Below, piece after piece: positions 10,874 to 20,198 of a stretch of 64,000 nucleotides of DNA (its first letter is position 1; every line of letters begins with the position of its first letter). The stretch lies in contig NC_031672.1 in the NCBI RefSeq assembly GCF_001640025.1, positions 186,001-250,000 on the forward strand. Reading direction: 5' to 3'. The notes under the pieces were generated by a model. That model had not been told where the DNA came from and did no database searches. It was given only the letters and a program-made list of their open reading frames with translations. The stretch comes from Sugiyamaella lignohabitans (Eukaryota > Ascomycota > Dipodascomycetes > Dipodascales > Trichomonascaceae). A program made the translations under genes and the position numbers.

Positions 10874-12314
10874 GTTGCCCTCAGACGCAGGGAGGACCCT
10901 GAAACGCACTGATCGGCGGAATGCGTCGTCGACCCCGCTTTTGGCGGTAACAAAGAGGTTGGTTCGGCCGATGGAGGTTGAAAGGGGGAGGGCCTGTTGA
11001 GGTTAGTGAGGGCGTGAGTGAGATCGGACGTGTTTGGCAGGCTTTTTAGCGTGGAAAGATCGCAAGTGTTGGTGTGGGAAAGTGGTAGAGTTGGCGGGGA
11101 AAATTGGTTTTGAGAATCACGATCGGCTCCCTGCGCCGAGTGACATGGCTGCTCCGCTGATCAGACTACGAGTTTTTAAAATAATTTTTGTTAGTAGAAA
11201 ATATTCTGGTCCAGGGTACTGATTGGCAGCAGCCGTTGGAGACGCACATAGCGGGGCTGTGACAGGTTCGGATTGGGGCTGGGTTCGGCCAAGCTGGTCG
11301 GGCGGGGGGCGTCGATCTTCAAATGCATTCTCACCAGCCTGGTCACGATCGCTGTGGCATGGAACTAGCATTGTACATGCTGGTCTAAGCAAAATAGAAT
11401 ATATATATATATATATATAAATGCAACCATATCTTCTGATCACTTATTTTTATTTTATTCTGTTTGATTTTGATAATTTACTTGGTCATAGTTGGAAACC
11501 GTTTGATCTGAGTTCCGAAATTTTGCGTTCAATTAATTTTTTTTTAAAATTTCTGCTGCTACAGTATATTTTTTTTGGTACTGTAATTTTAAATTCTGCG
11601 GTTACACAGCAGCTGGTATTAGCGGTGTTCCGAAAGTATTACAGAACTTAAGTTGTGGTGTGGGCAGTGCGAATCTGTATTGTTTGTCTTTTTCTGTTTG
11701 TAGGCTCATCGCATTTTTCGGCTGCACAGAACGCGTCATCAAACTTTGAAGATCTGGATAAGCTCTGAAAAAATCCCGTCGGTCTAGCATCCGGTTGCAT
11801 TAAAGTGCCGTGCACCGATTGATCCGAGACCTCTGCTGCGACTCAAAGGTATATATATAAACTGTATCATATCGAGCCACAGCTATTAAAGTACTATTAG
11901 AGTATTGAAAGTGCTGTTCAGGTGTCTTCGACAGGTGCTCTTTAAGTATAGCGGCTTATTTGAGTTGATTGCATCTGAAATAACGTCGTGGTCGGTTTTG
12001 TTTGTTTCGGAATTTTCGGTAATATTGCATTCCGATTCCTGACTCTTTATTTGACCAACGATTTATTCTAAAGTTTAATCGTCTTTATTGTCTTTTGGTA
12101 GATAACAAATATCAGTACTGGAATTGGTAGTGGATTTGATCTAGATTTGATTGATCTTCGAAACGGGATATCAGTATTGGATTCGATAGAAAAACCAGTT
12201 AGAAACCGGATCGGATTGGAAAATTAATTTTCTAATATTAAAGTCGATATCTACAGCTGGTAAACAAATCGCCTTCTTCTATTCATATATTTATTCTGGT
12301 GGATCGCGGACGTG
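10874..12314. other. Long upstream region of the phospholipase B gene
   Basis: No gene recognised. It contains an (AT)n microsatellite at 11399-11419, T-rich tracts at 11530-11580, and a TATATATAA box at 11850-11859 that lies 455 bases before the phospholipase start. That spacing would imply a long leader or an untranslated intron. Confidence 0.5.
11399..11419. repeat. (AT)n microsatellite
   Basis: About ten uninterrupted AT units. Confidence 0.9.
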
Positions 12315-14189
12315 ATGCACTTTTCTCATATTCTACCGCTTTTATTGGCGGTGCCTGCTCTAGCAGGGTCTCCTACTGGCGGCTATACACCAGGTCAAGT
12401 CGACTGTCCAGATGGATCTCTTGTGCGACCGGCTGACAGTCTTAATCCAAAAGAAGCAGATTTTGTTCAGAAACGTCATGAAGTGGCTAGACCGGCTCTG
12501 ATAGACTGGCTGAACAGAGCCAATTTATCGGATTTCAGTGCCGACCAGTTCTTGTCCAATTCAACCATTCCTATTGCAATTGCATTTTCCGGTGGTGGTT
12601 ATCGTGCCATGTTGGCAGGTGCTGGCGAGTTTTCTGCTCTCGATAACAGAACTGCTAATTCCACCAACCAACACCATATGGGTGGTTTGGTTCAGGCTGC
12701 TACCTATTTTGCAGGTCTTTCTGGTGGTAATTGGTTACTGGGTTCAATTGTTATGAACAATTTCACGTCGATTCCGGAATTACAGGGCTCTTCAGATGTG
12801 TGGGACTTGTCTCATTCTATTCTCAATCCTGGTGGGATTAATGTATTCAGTACTGCTTCTTACTGGGATGACATTGCAGACGATGTCAAGAGCAAGAAAA
12901 AGGCCGGTTTCAACACGTCTATCACCGATATCTGGGGCAGAGCATTGTCTCACCAGTTTTTCAACCTGTCTAATGGTGGACCAGCCTTGACTTTTGACGA
13001 TGTCGTCAACTACGATGTGTTCCAAAACCATGAAATGCCCTTCCCTATTGTCGTTTCCGACGGTCGTGCTCCTGGTACCACTGTTATTTCTACCAACTCC
13101 ACAGTCTTTGAACTGACGCCCTACGAGCTCGGTTCTTGGGACCCTACCATCTATGCATTCACCCAGATCAAATATCTCGGAACGCAGGTCCAGAACGGCA
13201 AGCCTGTTAATGGCACCTGTATTGCAGGTTTCGACAATGCCGGATTCACTATTGGTACCTCGTCGACGCTGTTCAACCAGTTTATTCTCCAGATCAACTC
13301 GACCGGTGTTTCTGGCGTTGTGTACGACCTTGCTACTGATATTCTTGATGATATTGGCAAGAAGAGTGACGATATTGCCATTTACGATCCAAATCCATTT
13401 TTTAAGGTAGACACTGTCACCAACGGTATCACCACCAACAGCGTTCTTAATCTTGTCGACGGTGGTGAGGACAACGAAAATATTCCCCTCGTGCCTCTTA
13501 TCCAACCTGAACGTAAATTGGATGTTGTATTTGCCTTTGACAACTCTGCTGATACTACCTACAACTGGCCCAACGGTTCGTCACTGGTTGCCAGTTTCCA
13601 ACGTCAATTCGGAAATGAGAGTAACAACACCATCTTCCCGTATGTTCCCGACACGAATACATTCATCAATAACGGATACACCAAGAGACCGACGTTTTTC
13701 GGCTGTAACGCCACGAACCTGACTTCACTGTTCAACGACTCGCAGTCGACTCAAGACCACTTTGTGCCTCCTCTGATTATCTACATTGCCAACTTTGCTC
13801 ACTCGTACTTCTCCAACACCTCGACGTTCAAAATGTCGTACGAAACCGACGAAGTTGCCGGCATGATCGAGAACGGATACAACGTGGTCACCCAGCAGAA
13901 CGGTACCATTGACAGCGACTGGCCAGCCTGTGTCGGCTGCGCCATCATCAAGCGAGAGCTCGACCGTCGCGGCCAATCACCCACCGACCAGTGCCAGCAG
14001 TGTTTCGACAAATACTGCTGGGACAGTGCCGTCGACAACCAGGCCGTCAACATCTCGGGTGAGAACTTCGCACCCACCCTGTCCGTGGCCAACCACACCA
14101 GCAGCGCCTCTGTCGCGACCGCTGGGTCCGTGTTCACCACGTCTCTCTACGTAATCTGTGCTGTAGGAGCCCTGTTCTTATTTGCATAA
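12315..14189 (+). CDS. PLB1: Secreted or GPI-anchored phospholipase B / lysophospholipase
   Basis: 624 residues from the ATG at 12315; the preceding GTG is in frame but is not a eukaryotic start. Residues 1-18 are a signal peptide (HILPLLLAVPALAG). The fungal lysophospholipase catalytic region has FSGGGYRAML (about 91-100), GLSGGNW with nucleophile Ser near 136, and the Asp motif DGGEDNENIPL near 381. Many N-x-S/T sites fit a glycosylated secreted enzyme, and Cys-rich pairs (CVGC, CQQCFDKYC) lie near the C-terminus. The last residues (TAGSVFTTSLYVICAVGALFLFA) form a Ser/Ala-then-hydrophobic tail typical of a GPI signal. It removes acyl chains from (lyso)phospholipids at the cell surface. The PLB1/2/3 assignment cannot be resolved. 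An AATAAA at 14199-14204 precedes the GC element, which begins 41 bases after the stop. Confidence 0.94.
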   Translation: MHFSHILPLLLAVPALAGSPTGGYTPGQVDCPDGSLVRPADSLNPKEADFVQKRHEVARPALIDWLNRANLSDFSADQFLSNSTIPIAIAFSGGGYRAMLAGAGEFSALDNRTANSTNQHHMGGLVQAATYFAGLSGGNWLLGSIVMNNFTSIPELQGSSDVWDLSHSILNPGGINVFSTASYWDDIADDVKSKKKAGFNTSITDIWGRALSHQFFNLSNGGPALTFDDVVNYDVFQNHEMPFPIVVSDGRAPGTTVISTNSTVFELTPYELGSWDPTIYAFTQIKYLGTQVQNGKPVNGTCIAGFDNAGFTIGTSSTLFNQFILQINSTGVSGVVYDLATDILDDIGKKSDDIAIYDPNPFFKVDTVTNGITTNSVLNLVDGGEDNENIPLVPLIQPERKLDVVFAFDNSADTTYNWPNGSSLVASFQRQFGNESNNTIFPYVPDTNTFINNGYTKRPTFFGCNATNLTSLFNDSQSTQDHFVPPLIIYIANFAHSYFSNTSTFKMSYETDEVAGMIENGYNVVTQQNGTIDSDWPACVGCAIIKRELDRRGQSPTDQCQQCFDKYCWDSAVDNQAVNISGENFAPTLSVANHTSSASVATAGSVFTTSLYVICAVGALFLFA

Positions 14190-14230
14190 TCTGTATTTAA
14201 TAAACCGTATATGTCTCTACCGTGTGGCCT

Positions 14231-14371
14231 TGCCTCCGGCGGCTGGGGCTCCGCCCCAGACCCTGGTTGCTCCTCTCGCTTCGCTCGAGTCGTTTCGTCC
14301 GGCGTTCCCAGCCATCTCCTGCGAAGCAGGAGCAACCAGGGTCTGGGGCGGAGCCCCAGCCGCCGGAGGCA
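14231..14371. repeat. GC element, inverted pair F-R between convergent genes
   Basis: The element fills most of the gap between the convergent phospholipase B and GH5 genes: 41 bases from one stop codon and 12 bases from the other. F arm has the CTCGAG-type end, R arm the CAGGAG-type end. Confidence 0.95.
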
Positions 14372-14383
14372 CGTGTAACCCCC

Positions 14384-15934
14384 CTAAGAGTTGCGGGTCG
14401 CGATGAACTGCTCGACTCCTTTGTCGAAACCATGGCTGAACACCCATAGCAGGTCGCTGGATCCCTTTTGTTGTACGTGTTGCGACAGACGGGACTTTTT
14501 CCAGGCCACCCAGCGGCCGATTTCGCTGTGGTTGAACTCGTCGAACGCTTGGGCATCGTGCCAGCCGATGGTGAACCCGTCTTCGTACCGCCAGTTTTGC
14601 CAGTCCTTGTTGGCGTCTTGACCTTTCCAGTAATTGACGTGCTCGTCAAGCGAAGATTTCAGTCGGTCGTTGAATGCGTTCTGGTACACGTCAGGCGATT
14701 TTGATGGGATCTGGCTGTAATCGGGTAGCGCTCCTTTGTCGGACATCTCTCGGAATCCCCATTCTCCTCCGGAACCCCAGTGGAATTTATATGTCCAGAA
14801 ATACTGACCAGCTTTGGCTCGTTGATAGAAATGGCTGACCTGTCGACGGCCGTAGTCACTGACTATCTGGTCTCGGTTTTGTCCCTGTGGAAGCTGCTTC
14901 CATGTACCTTCATCCATCACACACGAATATTCTCCTACAAGAATATCGACATCTCCGGTCTGTGGAATCGCCGAGTCCACGTCCTGGATCAATTGTCCGG
15001 GAGGCTTTCTCTTGTCTTCGTCCGAAAAACATTTATAAACATGAGTATCAATAATCAGACCGAGCGAACTGGCATCTCCTGATAACTTGTCTTCGTGGTC
15101 TTTAATAATAGAAATGAACTGCTGGGTGTTCCAGCCATCGGAAATCACAACTGGAATGTCCGGATTAGCTCCTCGAATGGCAGACAGAGCTTTGAAATAG
15201 TAATTCTGCTGGTGTTTAGGATTATTAGCATATGGAGCCTCGTTAATGATCTGAATACCACAGATATTATCATAAGATTTCATGTCGGATGCTATGAATT
15301 TGAGAATATCAGTAGCCAAGTCTACACTGCTGCTATGAGACCAGAACTCGGCCTTTCCAGACGAAGTTCCACTATGATCTTGTTCATTTGCTCCACCTGG
15401 CAAAGCATGAAGATCTATGAGAACAGCAATATTTCTAGCAGCTGCTGGTTTAATAACATGGCTCTTGAAAATATTCCATGCATTCTGGTAAACTGCCTGA
15501 TACTCCTCGAACGGAGTATGGCGAGTAAACTTGCCATTGTCTACTGTCCAATAACCAATAGGCACTCTGACAGCAGTGACACCTTTGGATTGTAACCAGT
15601 TCCAGTCATTGCCTTCATCCAGCCACGAAGTCCAATGGTTCTCAAATTTAGCACGAGCTCCATCCAACCCATGCTTCTTCACTGTGGCCTTGACTGCTTC
15701 TAATTCCGAAGTTTTATCTGTTCCTTCAAACAAATCGTCACCCGAAATCCATCTTTCCAGTACAAACATGCCACCCAAATTGGGTCCATGATTAAATCTG
15801 TTCTGAAAAATCTGTCTCGAGCTAGGTTTCTGGCCAGGCGTGCTCGCAGGGGCTGCCGGTGTTGGACTGCCCGACCCTGAGAGCGACCCTCCTGGTTTCG
15901 ATAACTTGTCTTTAATCAGCGAACCAAGTCCCAT
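14384..15934 (-). CDS. Glycoside hydrolase family 5 protein, exo-1,3-beta-glucanase-like, no signal peptide
   Basis: 516 residues. It is related to the exo-beta-1,3-glucanase (EXG) type but has no signal peptide, and most resembles the cytoplasmic yeast protein YBR056W. Visible GH5 features are GGMFVLERWIS near 54, VRVPIGYW near 122, LIDLHALPGGAN near 172, the acid/base Glu in QIINEAPY (about 232), DTHVYKCF near 296 and the nucleophile Glu in LVGEYSCV (about 335). Residues 12-40 are a Ser/Pro/Gly linker. Both catalytic Glu residues are present, so activity on a beta-glucan or glucoside is plausible, but the physiological substrate of this intracellular subgroup is not established. The stop is only 12 bases from the GC element shared with the convergent phospholipase gene. 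Confidence 0.88.
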   Translation of the reverse strand: MGLGSLIKDKLSKPGGSLSGSGSPTPAAPASTPGQKPSSRQIFQNRFNHGPNLGGMFVLERWISGDDLFEGTDKTSELEAVKATVKKHGLDGARAKFENHWTSWLDEGNDWNWLQSKGVTAVRVPIGYWTVDNGKFTRHTPFEEYQAVYQNAWNIFKSHVIKPAAARNIAVLIDLHALPGGANEQDHSGTSSGKAEFWSHSSSVDLATDILKFIASDMKSYDNICGIQIINEAPYANNPKHQQNYYFKALSAIRGANPDIPVVISDGWNTQQFISIIKDHEDKLSGDASSLGLIIDTHVYKCFSDEDKRKPPGQLIQDVDSAIPQTGDVDILVGEYSCVMDEGTWKQLPQGQNRDQIVSDYGRRQVSHFYQRAKAGQYFWTYKFHWGSGGEWGFREMSDKGALPDYSQIPSKSPDVYQNAFNDRLKSSLDEHVNYWKGQDANKDWQNWRYEDGFTIGWHDAQAFDEFNHSEIGRWVAWKKSRLSQHVQQKGSSDLLWVFSHGFDKGVEQFIATRNS

Positions 15935-16151
15935 TGCTACAAAATATCAGTTCACAAAAAACACTAAACCTCAATCCAAAAAATAAATAATCCAAGAAAA
16001 CAATTACACCTCCTCAAAGGGCAGCTAACCTTCTTTAAATACTCTCACACCCACAGCAACCATCCCTAAAGCAATGTCCATCACCCTAACCGCTATCACT
16101 TGCCGATCCGCGATAACGCAGGTGCCTGCATCACTCAGGGGTCGGGGTGTA

Positions 16152-16337
16152 TGCCTCCGGCGGCTGGAGCTCCGCCCCAGACCCCGCTGCTCCTCTCGCT
16201 GCGCTCGAGTCGGGTGTGGGGGTGCCGGCAGAAGCTCACCACCCACGATTCCAACTGATCTGGGACCCCCCACGCCCGACTCGAGCGAAGCGAGAGGAGC
16301 AGCGGGGTCTGGGGCGGAGCCCCAGCCGCCGGAGGCA
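16152..16337. repeat. GC element, inverted pair F-R
   Basis: Pair with an unusually long (about 70-base) spacer. Both inner ends are of the CTCGAG type (TCGCTGCGCTCGAG and CTCGAGCGAAGCGAG). It lies 49 bases after the stop of the small membrane-protein gene. Confidence 0.93.
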
Positions 16338-16386
16338 CACCCCTTTGGTCTTAGAGTACTAGTATACATAGAAGTTACAGGGCGGC

Positions 16387-16856
16387 TTATGTGTCCTTTT
16401 CTTTGGGCCTCGTGGGCACTCCGGGGAAGATCTTGTTGGATATCCTGGTCGGTTGTTAGTCGTGAGTTCGTGGGAAAAGCTCGTGAAAAGAGTGAGAGAG
16501 TTTGCTTACCTTTGAGCGAGCTCGTTCGTGTCCTCGTCGGTGCGGCCTCGTACTTTGAGGTCGACACCGCTGGACGAGATCTTGAACCGGTCCTGGTTCT
16601 CGATCTTGGTCTTGACTCGGTCTGACACCTGTGAAAATACCTTGAAAAACCCGTATCCTACGACACAGGCTAGGGACAGCACTATCGCAACCACGATTCC
16701 AATAGCTATCAGTTTTAGCGTGCCTAGAAACCCTCGCTCGGCTCCGTGAACGATGTGGCCAGCTACAGCTTGTAATGCCGTAGGCTGGGGAATATACTCC
16801 GTGACTGTCACAGTGACCACTCGGTCGACATATCTGATGTTCTCTTCACCACTCAT
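16387..16856 (-). CDS. Small single-pass membrane protein, two exons
   Basis: Joined from 16856-16510 and 16444-16387, with a 65-base intron (16509-16445) that has a GTAAGC donor and a CTAAC branch site eight bases before the ACCAG acceptor. Exons total 405 bases, giving 134 residues. Without splicing the frame would stop just after the donor (ELAQR); splicing adds about 19 residues (ISNKIFPGVPTRP and a KEKDT end). Residues about 47-72 are a hydrophobic segment (LIAIGIVVAIVLSLACVVGYGFF), followed by a charged, probably coiled tail (SDRVKTKIENQDRFKI). I do not recognise the family. A GC element begins 49 bases beyond the stop. Confidence 0.72.
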
Positions 16857-17445
16857 TTTATTCTCTCGTGTTCAGTTATTTGTCTGTAAATTTGAGATCT
16901 TCAATCAATCGATGTCGATGTATTAACCCGTCTAATTCACGTGTCTTTCGAGCTGTTTTCACTCGAATCTCGATCGTTGGAAACTCGATCTTCACAAATG
17001 CAAATCAAAGAAGCGATAAAGCCAAAAAAGACTGTGAAATAACCGACAAATGTGCCAATAAATATCCCAACTGGCAAGCTGATGATTCTGAGTTTTGCGA
17101 AAACAAACACGCCTTATTCGACTGTCCAAGTGGCAAAAAAAGCTTTCACTGATCGGTACAAACTGCCAAGAATCAGGCAGTGACAACGAAACCTGAATGC
17201 TACCAACCTAGCACGTCCCGACTGAAATAAGTCCAAATAAGTCCTGACACCGACGGCGGAGATTAAATTTACTTGACGTCATCTGCACAGCCGCGTCATG
17301 TGCCGCTCCAGCAACTGCAGCAGGGCCCCCTGCATGGAGCAGGGGGCCGCCTCTTCTCCCTTCAATTTATAAATAGCACGTCAGCCGCGCCGGCCAAGGA
17401 CGCAGGGTTCACTGCCACTAGCGGAGCTCTCAGGGGCTGGGGGTG
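16857..17445. other. Upstream region of the small membrane-protein gene
   Basis: No gene seen. It contains a perfect 10-base inverted repeat (17324-17333 with 17339-17348, GGCCCCCTGC and its complement around ATGGA) and a TATAAATAG at about 17367. Confidence 0.5.
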
Positions 17446-17585
17446 TGCCTCCGGCGGCTGGGGCTCCGCCCCAGACCCTGGTTGCTCCTCTCGCTGCGCT
17501 CGAGTCGTTTCGTCGACGGTGCCGGCCATCTCCTGCGAAGCAGGAGCAACCAGGGTCTGGGGCGGAGCCCCAGCCGCCGGAGGCA
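17446..17585. repeat. GC element, inverted pair F-R
   Basis: F arm with CTCGAG-type end (GCGCAGC loop variant on the bottom strand) and R arm with CTCCTGCGAAGCAGGAG. It ends 53 bases from the VPS1 stop. Confidence 0.95.
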
Positions 17586-17638
17586 TGCCCCCTTCCCGGA
17601 AGTAAATAATTAAATTAGAAAAAAAAAAGAAACAATGG

Positions 17639-19672
17639 TTAGACAGAAGAGACGATTTCGGCCGCGGTTTCGAGCGAGGCGATCATCTTTTGACACTCTT
17701 TGCGGCGTTGCACGGTAAAGTCGGATTCTTTGAGCATTTCGTTGAGCTGGTCGGATTTGTACAGCTTTTCGAGCAGCTCACGTTGCATTTCTTCTTTCGA
17801 GTGCTTGACCAGGTTCAGGATAATCGCTTTGGGTACCATATCAATCATGGTACGTTTGACGATGTTGAAATACGACGAGATCAGTAGCTTGATCACATCA
17901 GTTTCCATGGTTTCCCGCTCAGAAAGGGTTCCAGAAGCTTTGAGAACAGTTGGTGGTGGCTCCATAGCAGCCAGTCGTTTCTTGTTCTTGGATGCAAAGA
18001 ACGAACCAAAGAACCCTCCAGATCCGTCAGGTTCGGGAGATGCAGAACTGCTGGGCTGGGTGATGATGGGTTTACCGGTTTTGGGGTCCATTTTGGTGGG
18101 ATGCAGTTTCTCGTTAACTTGTGCCATGGCACTGTGTCCGTTGATGAAATCAGGGTGCGCCGTGTTCACATACGACGCCTCCATACTCACCAAGTCCGAC
18201 ACTAGTTTGTTAGTGGGATTCACACAGTTCTTCAGAAACACCACTATGGTGTTATACAGCTGCTCTTTCAGGTTGGGATACCGTCTATAAATGGGTTTCT
18301 GGAGAATGCCGTTAATAATTCGCACCAGCTCGTCGTAAACTAATGCTACACATCGCAAGCTGGGATCTTCAAATCGCTTGATTTGTTGCTTGACAATCAC
18401 TTCAAAACCCTGTGTGGCTACAAATAACGATGGTGACGATCCTGACGAGTTATACAGAATAGTTCGAATATCCACATCTTTAACCTGGTCAAACGGATCC
18501 ACTGCTTTTACACCATTCGAATACAGTTCATGAAACACAAAACTGATTCTTGCTCCACCAGATAACTCGTTCGTTGACAAATCCTGGCTGTTGCCGTCTA
18601 AAATGGTTCTATACTCATTAGCCAGTTCAGTGATGATATTAAGAATAATGTTTGAAGGCGATCCAAGAAGCGATGCGTCTTCACCTAATTGTGCCAGTTC
18701 TAACTGGTACTTGGCAAGAGTACTATGGATTCGCGCCTTGATATCTGGCAGCGTCGTCTTAATATGATGCATGAGAATCATATTCAGTTTTCTGGCCAGA
18801 AATGGCGTACCACAGTATTGAGCCTTGGCTCGGTACGATGGATGTTCTTCAAAAAACTTTCTTTCAAAGTCCAATGCATTCTTAATAGATTTATGAGTCT
18901 CAATATCTTTCTGGCCTCGATTGATTACTGGTACGTATCCGTATCGCAATGGAATCACCCGACCTGCCAGAATATCAACCACATCAGTTCCTTGATCCAT
19001 TAAATCCACTTTAGTCAGCACTCCAATAGTTCTAGCACCTTCAGGATCGACTTCACGAGCCAGTTTCAGTCCATCCGAATTGGCCAAATCAGTATTGGCC
19101 GCAGTCACTGACAAGATAATAGCATTGGGTTTGGTGATGAATTTAAGAACCATTTCTTTAATCTGTCTCTCAATATCCTTTGGCTGGTCCCCCACAGGAA
19201 CTTTTGTCAAACCAGGCAAATCCACCAGAGTCAATGTAAGAACATTCGGTGAATAGATTCTCAAGTTGATTGGCTGAGACGAGATACCGGCATTCTTGCC
19301 GGTTTTAGCATCTGTCTCTCTGACGATTTCATTACGAATCTCATTAAAATCGTAGAACTTCTTGCCTGGATTGTGTAAAAATTCGCCCCATTCATCGGCA
19401 TTCTCGCCATCTTTAAAAGTCACTCCTTCAGGGGCTTTGTGATATCCTGCTTTGACATTCGTCAATTGAAGAACCAGAGGACGTCGTGTTACAATACCCG
19501 TACCACGAGGAAGAAAGTCTCTTCCCACGATATTCTCCAGCACCGAACTCTTGCCCGAACTCTGCGAACCAACCACTGTAATCTGTGGCAAGTCTATCGG
19601 GTTCGTGGTCGGACCCAACGTGGCAAACGCATCCTGAAGACGGTTGACGGTCGAAATCAAATGTTGATCCAT
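17639..19672 (-). CDS. VPS1: Dynamin-related GTPase Vps1
   Basis: 677 residues, close to the usual 700 for fungal Vps1. GTPase domain: P-loop GSQSSGKSS (35-43), switch I region [13 protein letters not shown] (54-66), DLPG (151-154) and TKVD (220-223). The middle/stalk region follows, then a Lys-rich variable insert ([13 protein letters not shown]) in place of a PH domain, and a C-terminal GTPase effector domain (residues about 585-677, [20 protein letters not shown]). It assembles into helices that drive membrane scission at the Golgi/endosome, vacuole and peroxisome. The frame is uninterrupted and the start gives the canonical N-terminus. It lies downstream of LAS17 on the same strand; both act with cortical actin in endocytosis, but the adjacency may be chance. 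Confidence 0.97.
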   Translation of the reverse strand: MDQHLISTVNRLQDAFATLGPTTNPIDLPQITVVGSQSSGKSSVLENIVGRDFLPRGTGIVTRRPLVLQLTNVKAGYHKAPEGVTFKDGENADEWGEFLHNPGKKFYDFNEIRNEIVRETDAKTGKNAGISSQPINLRIYSPNVLTLTLVDLPGLTKVPVGDQPKDIERQIKEMVLKFITKPNAIILSVTAANTDLANSDGLKLAREVDPEGARTIGVLTKVDLMDQGTDVVDILAGRVIPLRYGYVPVINRGQKDIETHKSIKNALDFERKFFEEHPSYRAKAQYCGTPFLARKLNMILMHHIKTTLPDIKARIHSTLAKYQLELAQLGEDASLLGSPSNIILNIITELANEYRTILDGNSQDLSTNELSGGARISFVFHELYSNGVKAVDPFDQVKDVDIRTILYNSSGSSPSLFVATQGFEVIVKQQIKRFEDPSLRCVALVYDELVRIINGILQKPIYRRYPNLKEQLYNTIVVFLKNCVNPTNKLVSDLVSMEASYVNTAHPDFINGHSAMAQVNEKLHPTKMDPKTGKPIITQPSSSASPEPDGSGGFFGSFFASKNKKRLAAMEPPPTVLKASGTLSERETMETDVIKLLISSYFNIVKRTMIDMVPKAIILNLVKHSKEEMQRELLEKLYKSDQLNEMLKESDFTVQRRKECQKMIASLETAAEIVSSV

Positions 19673-19839
19673 TCTACACAGTTCTCGCGCTTCGCCGACT
19701 CTCTCTTTGCCTGTCTAATCTCTAATTTACTCGCCGATAGCGCTGTTGCACAACTATCTCACTTGCAGCTATCGCCATCTGTTTACTTTATATCTCTCTG
19801 ACTTGGCGATTAGCCCTAGCCGCACATCATGCGGCGCAC

Positions 19840-20145
19840 TGCCTCCGGCGGCTGAGGCTCCGCCCCAGACCCCGCTGCTCCTCTCGCTTCGCTCGAGTCG
19901 TTATATGGAGCTGGCCCTCGTTCCTACGGAAACTGGCAACGACATGGGTCGACGCAGGGTCCGGCACAGCCGTGTGGTCAGCGTCCGCTCAGGGAGTGGA
20001 ATCTTGGCTCCGGCTGAGGTGTTAATGCAGAGATCTCCAGGGTCCTGCTCTGATCGGCGAAAAAGCCCTGTAACCCCCACGCCCGACTCGAGCGAAGCGA
20101 GAGGAGCAACCAGGGTCTGGGGCGGAGCCCCAGCCGCCGGAGGCA
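19840..20145. repeat. GC element, inverted pair F-R with long spacer
   Basis: F arm (19840-19899) and R arm (20087-20145) enclose about 190 bases of unrelated sequence, the longest spacer in the window. The F arm has a CTGAGGC variant in its main stem. It ends 53 bases from the LAS17 stop. Confidence 0.9.
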
Positions 20146-20198
20146 GAGAAGACCCCCAGGAAATAGTGGGGGGAGAATTCTATTTTGTACGTAGCTGT

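Noticed and set aside
15900..16625. Long top- and bottom-strand open frames across the GC element (for example 16025-16567 and 16074-16625)
   Set aside because: They consist mainly of the stop-free GC element read in arbitrary frames, and the same peptides recur around every other element.
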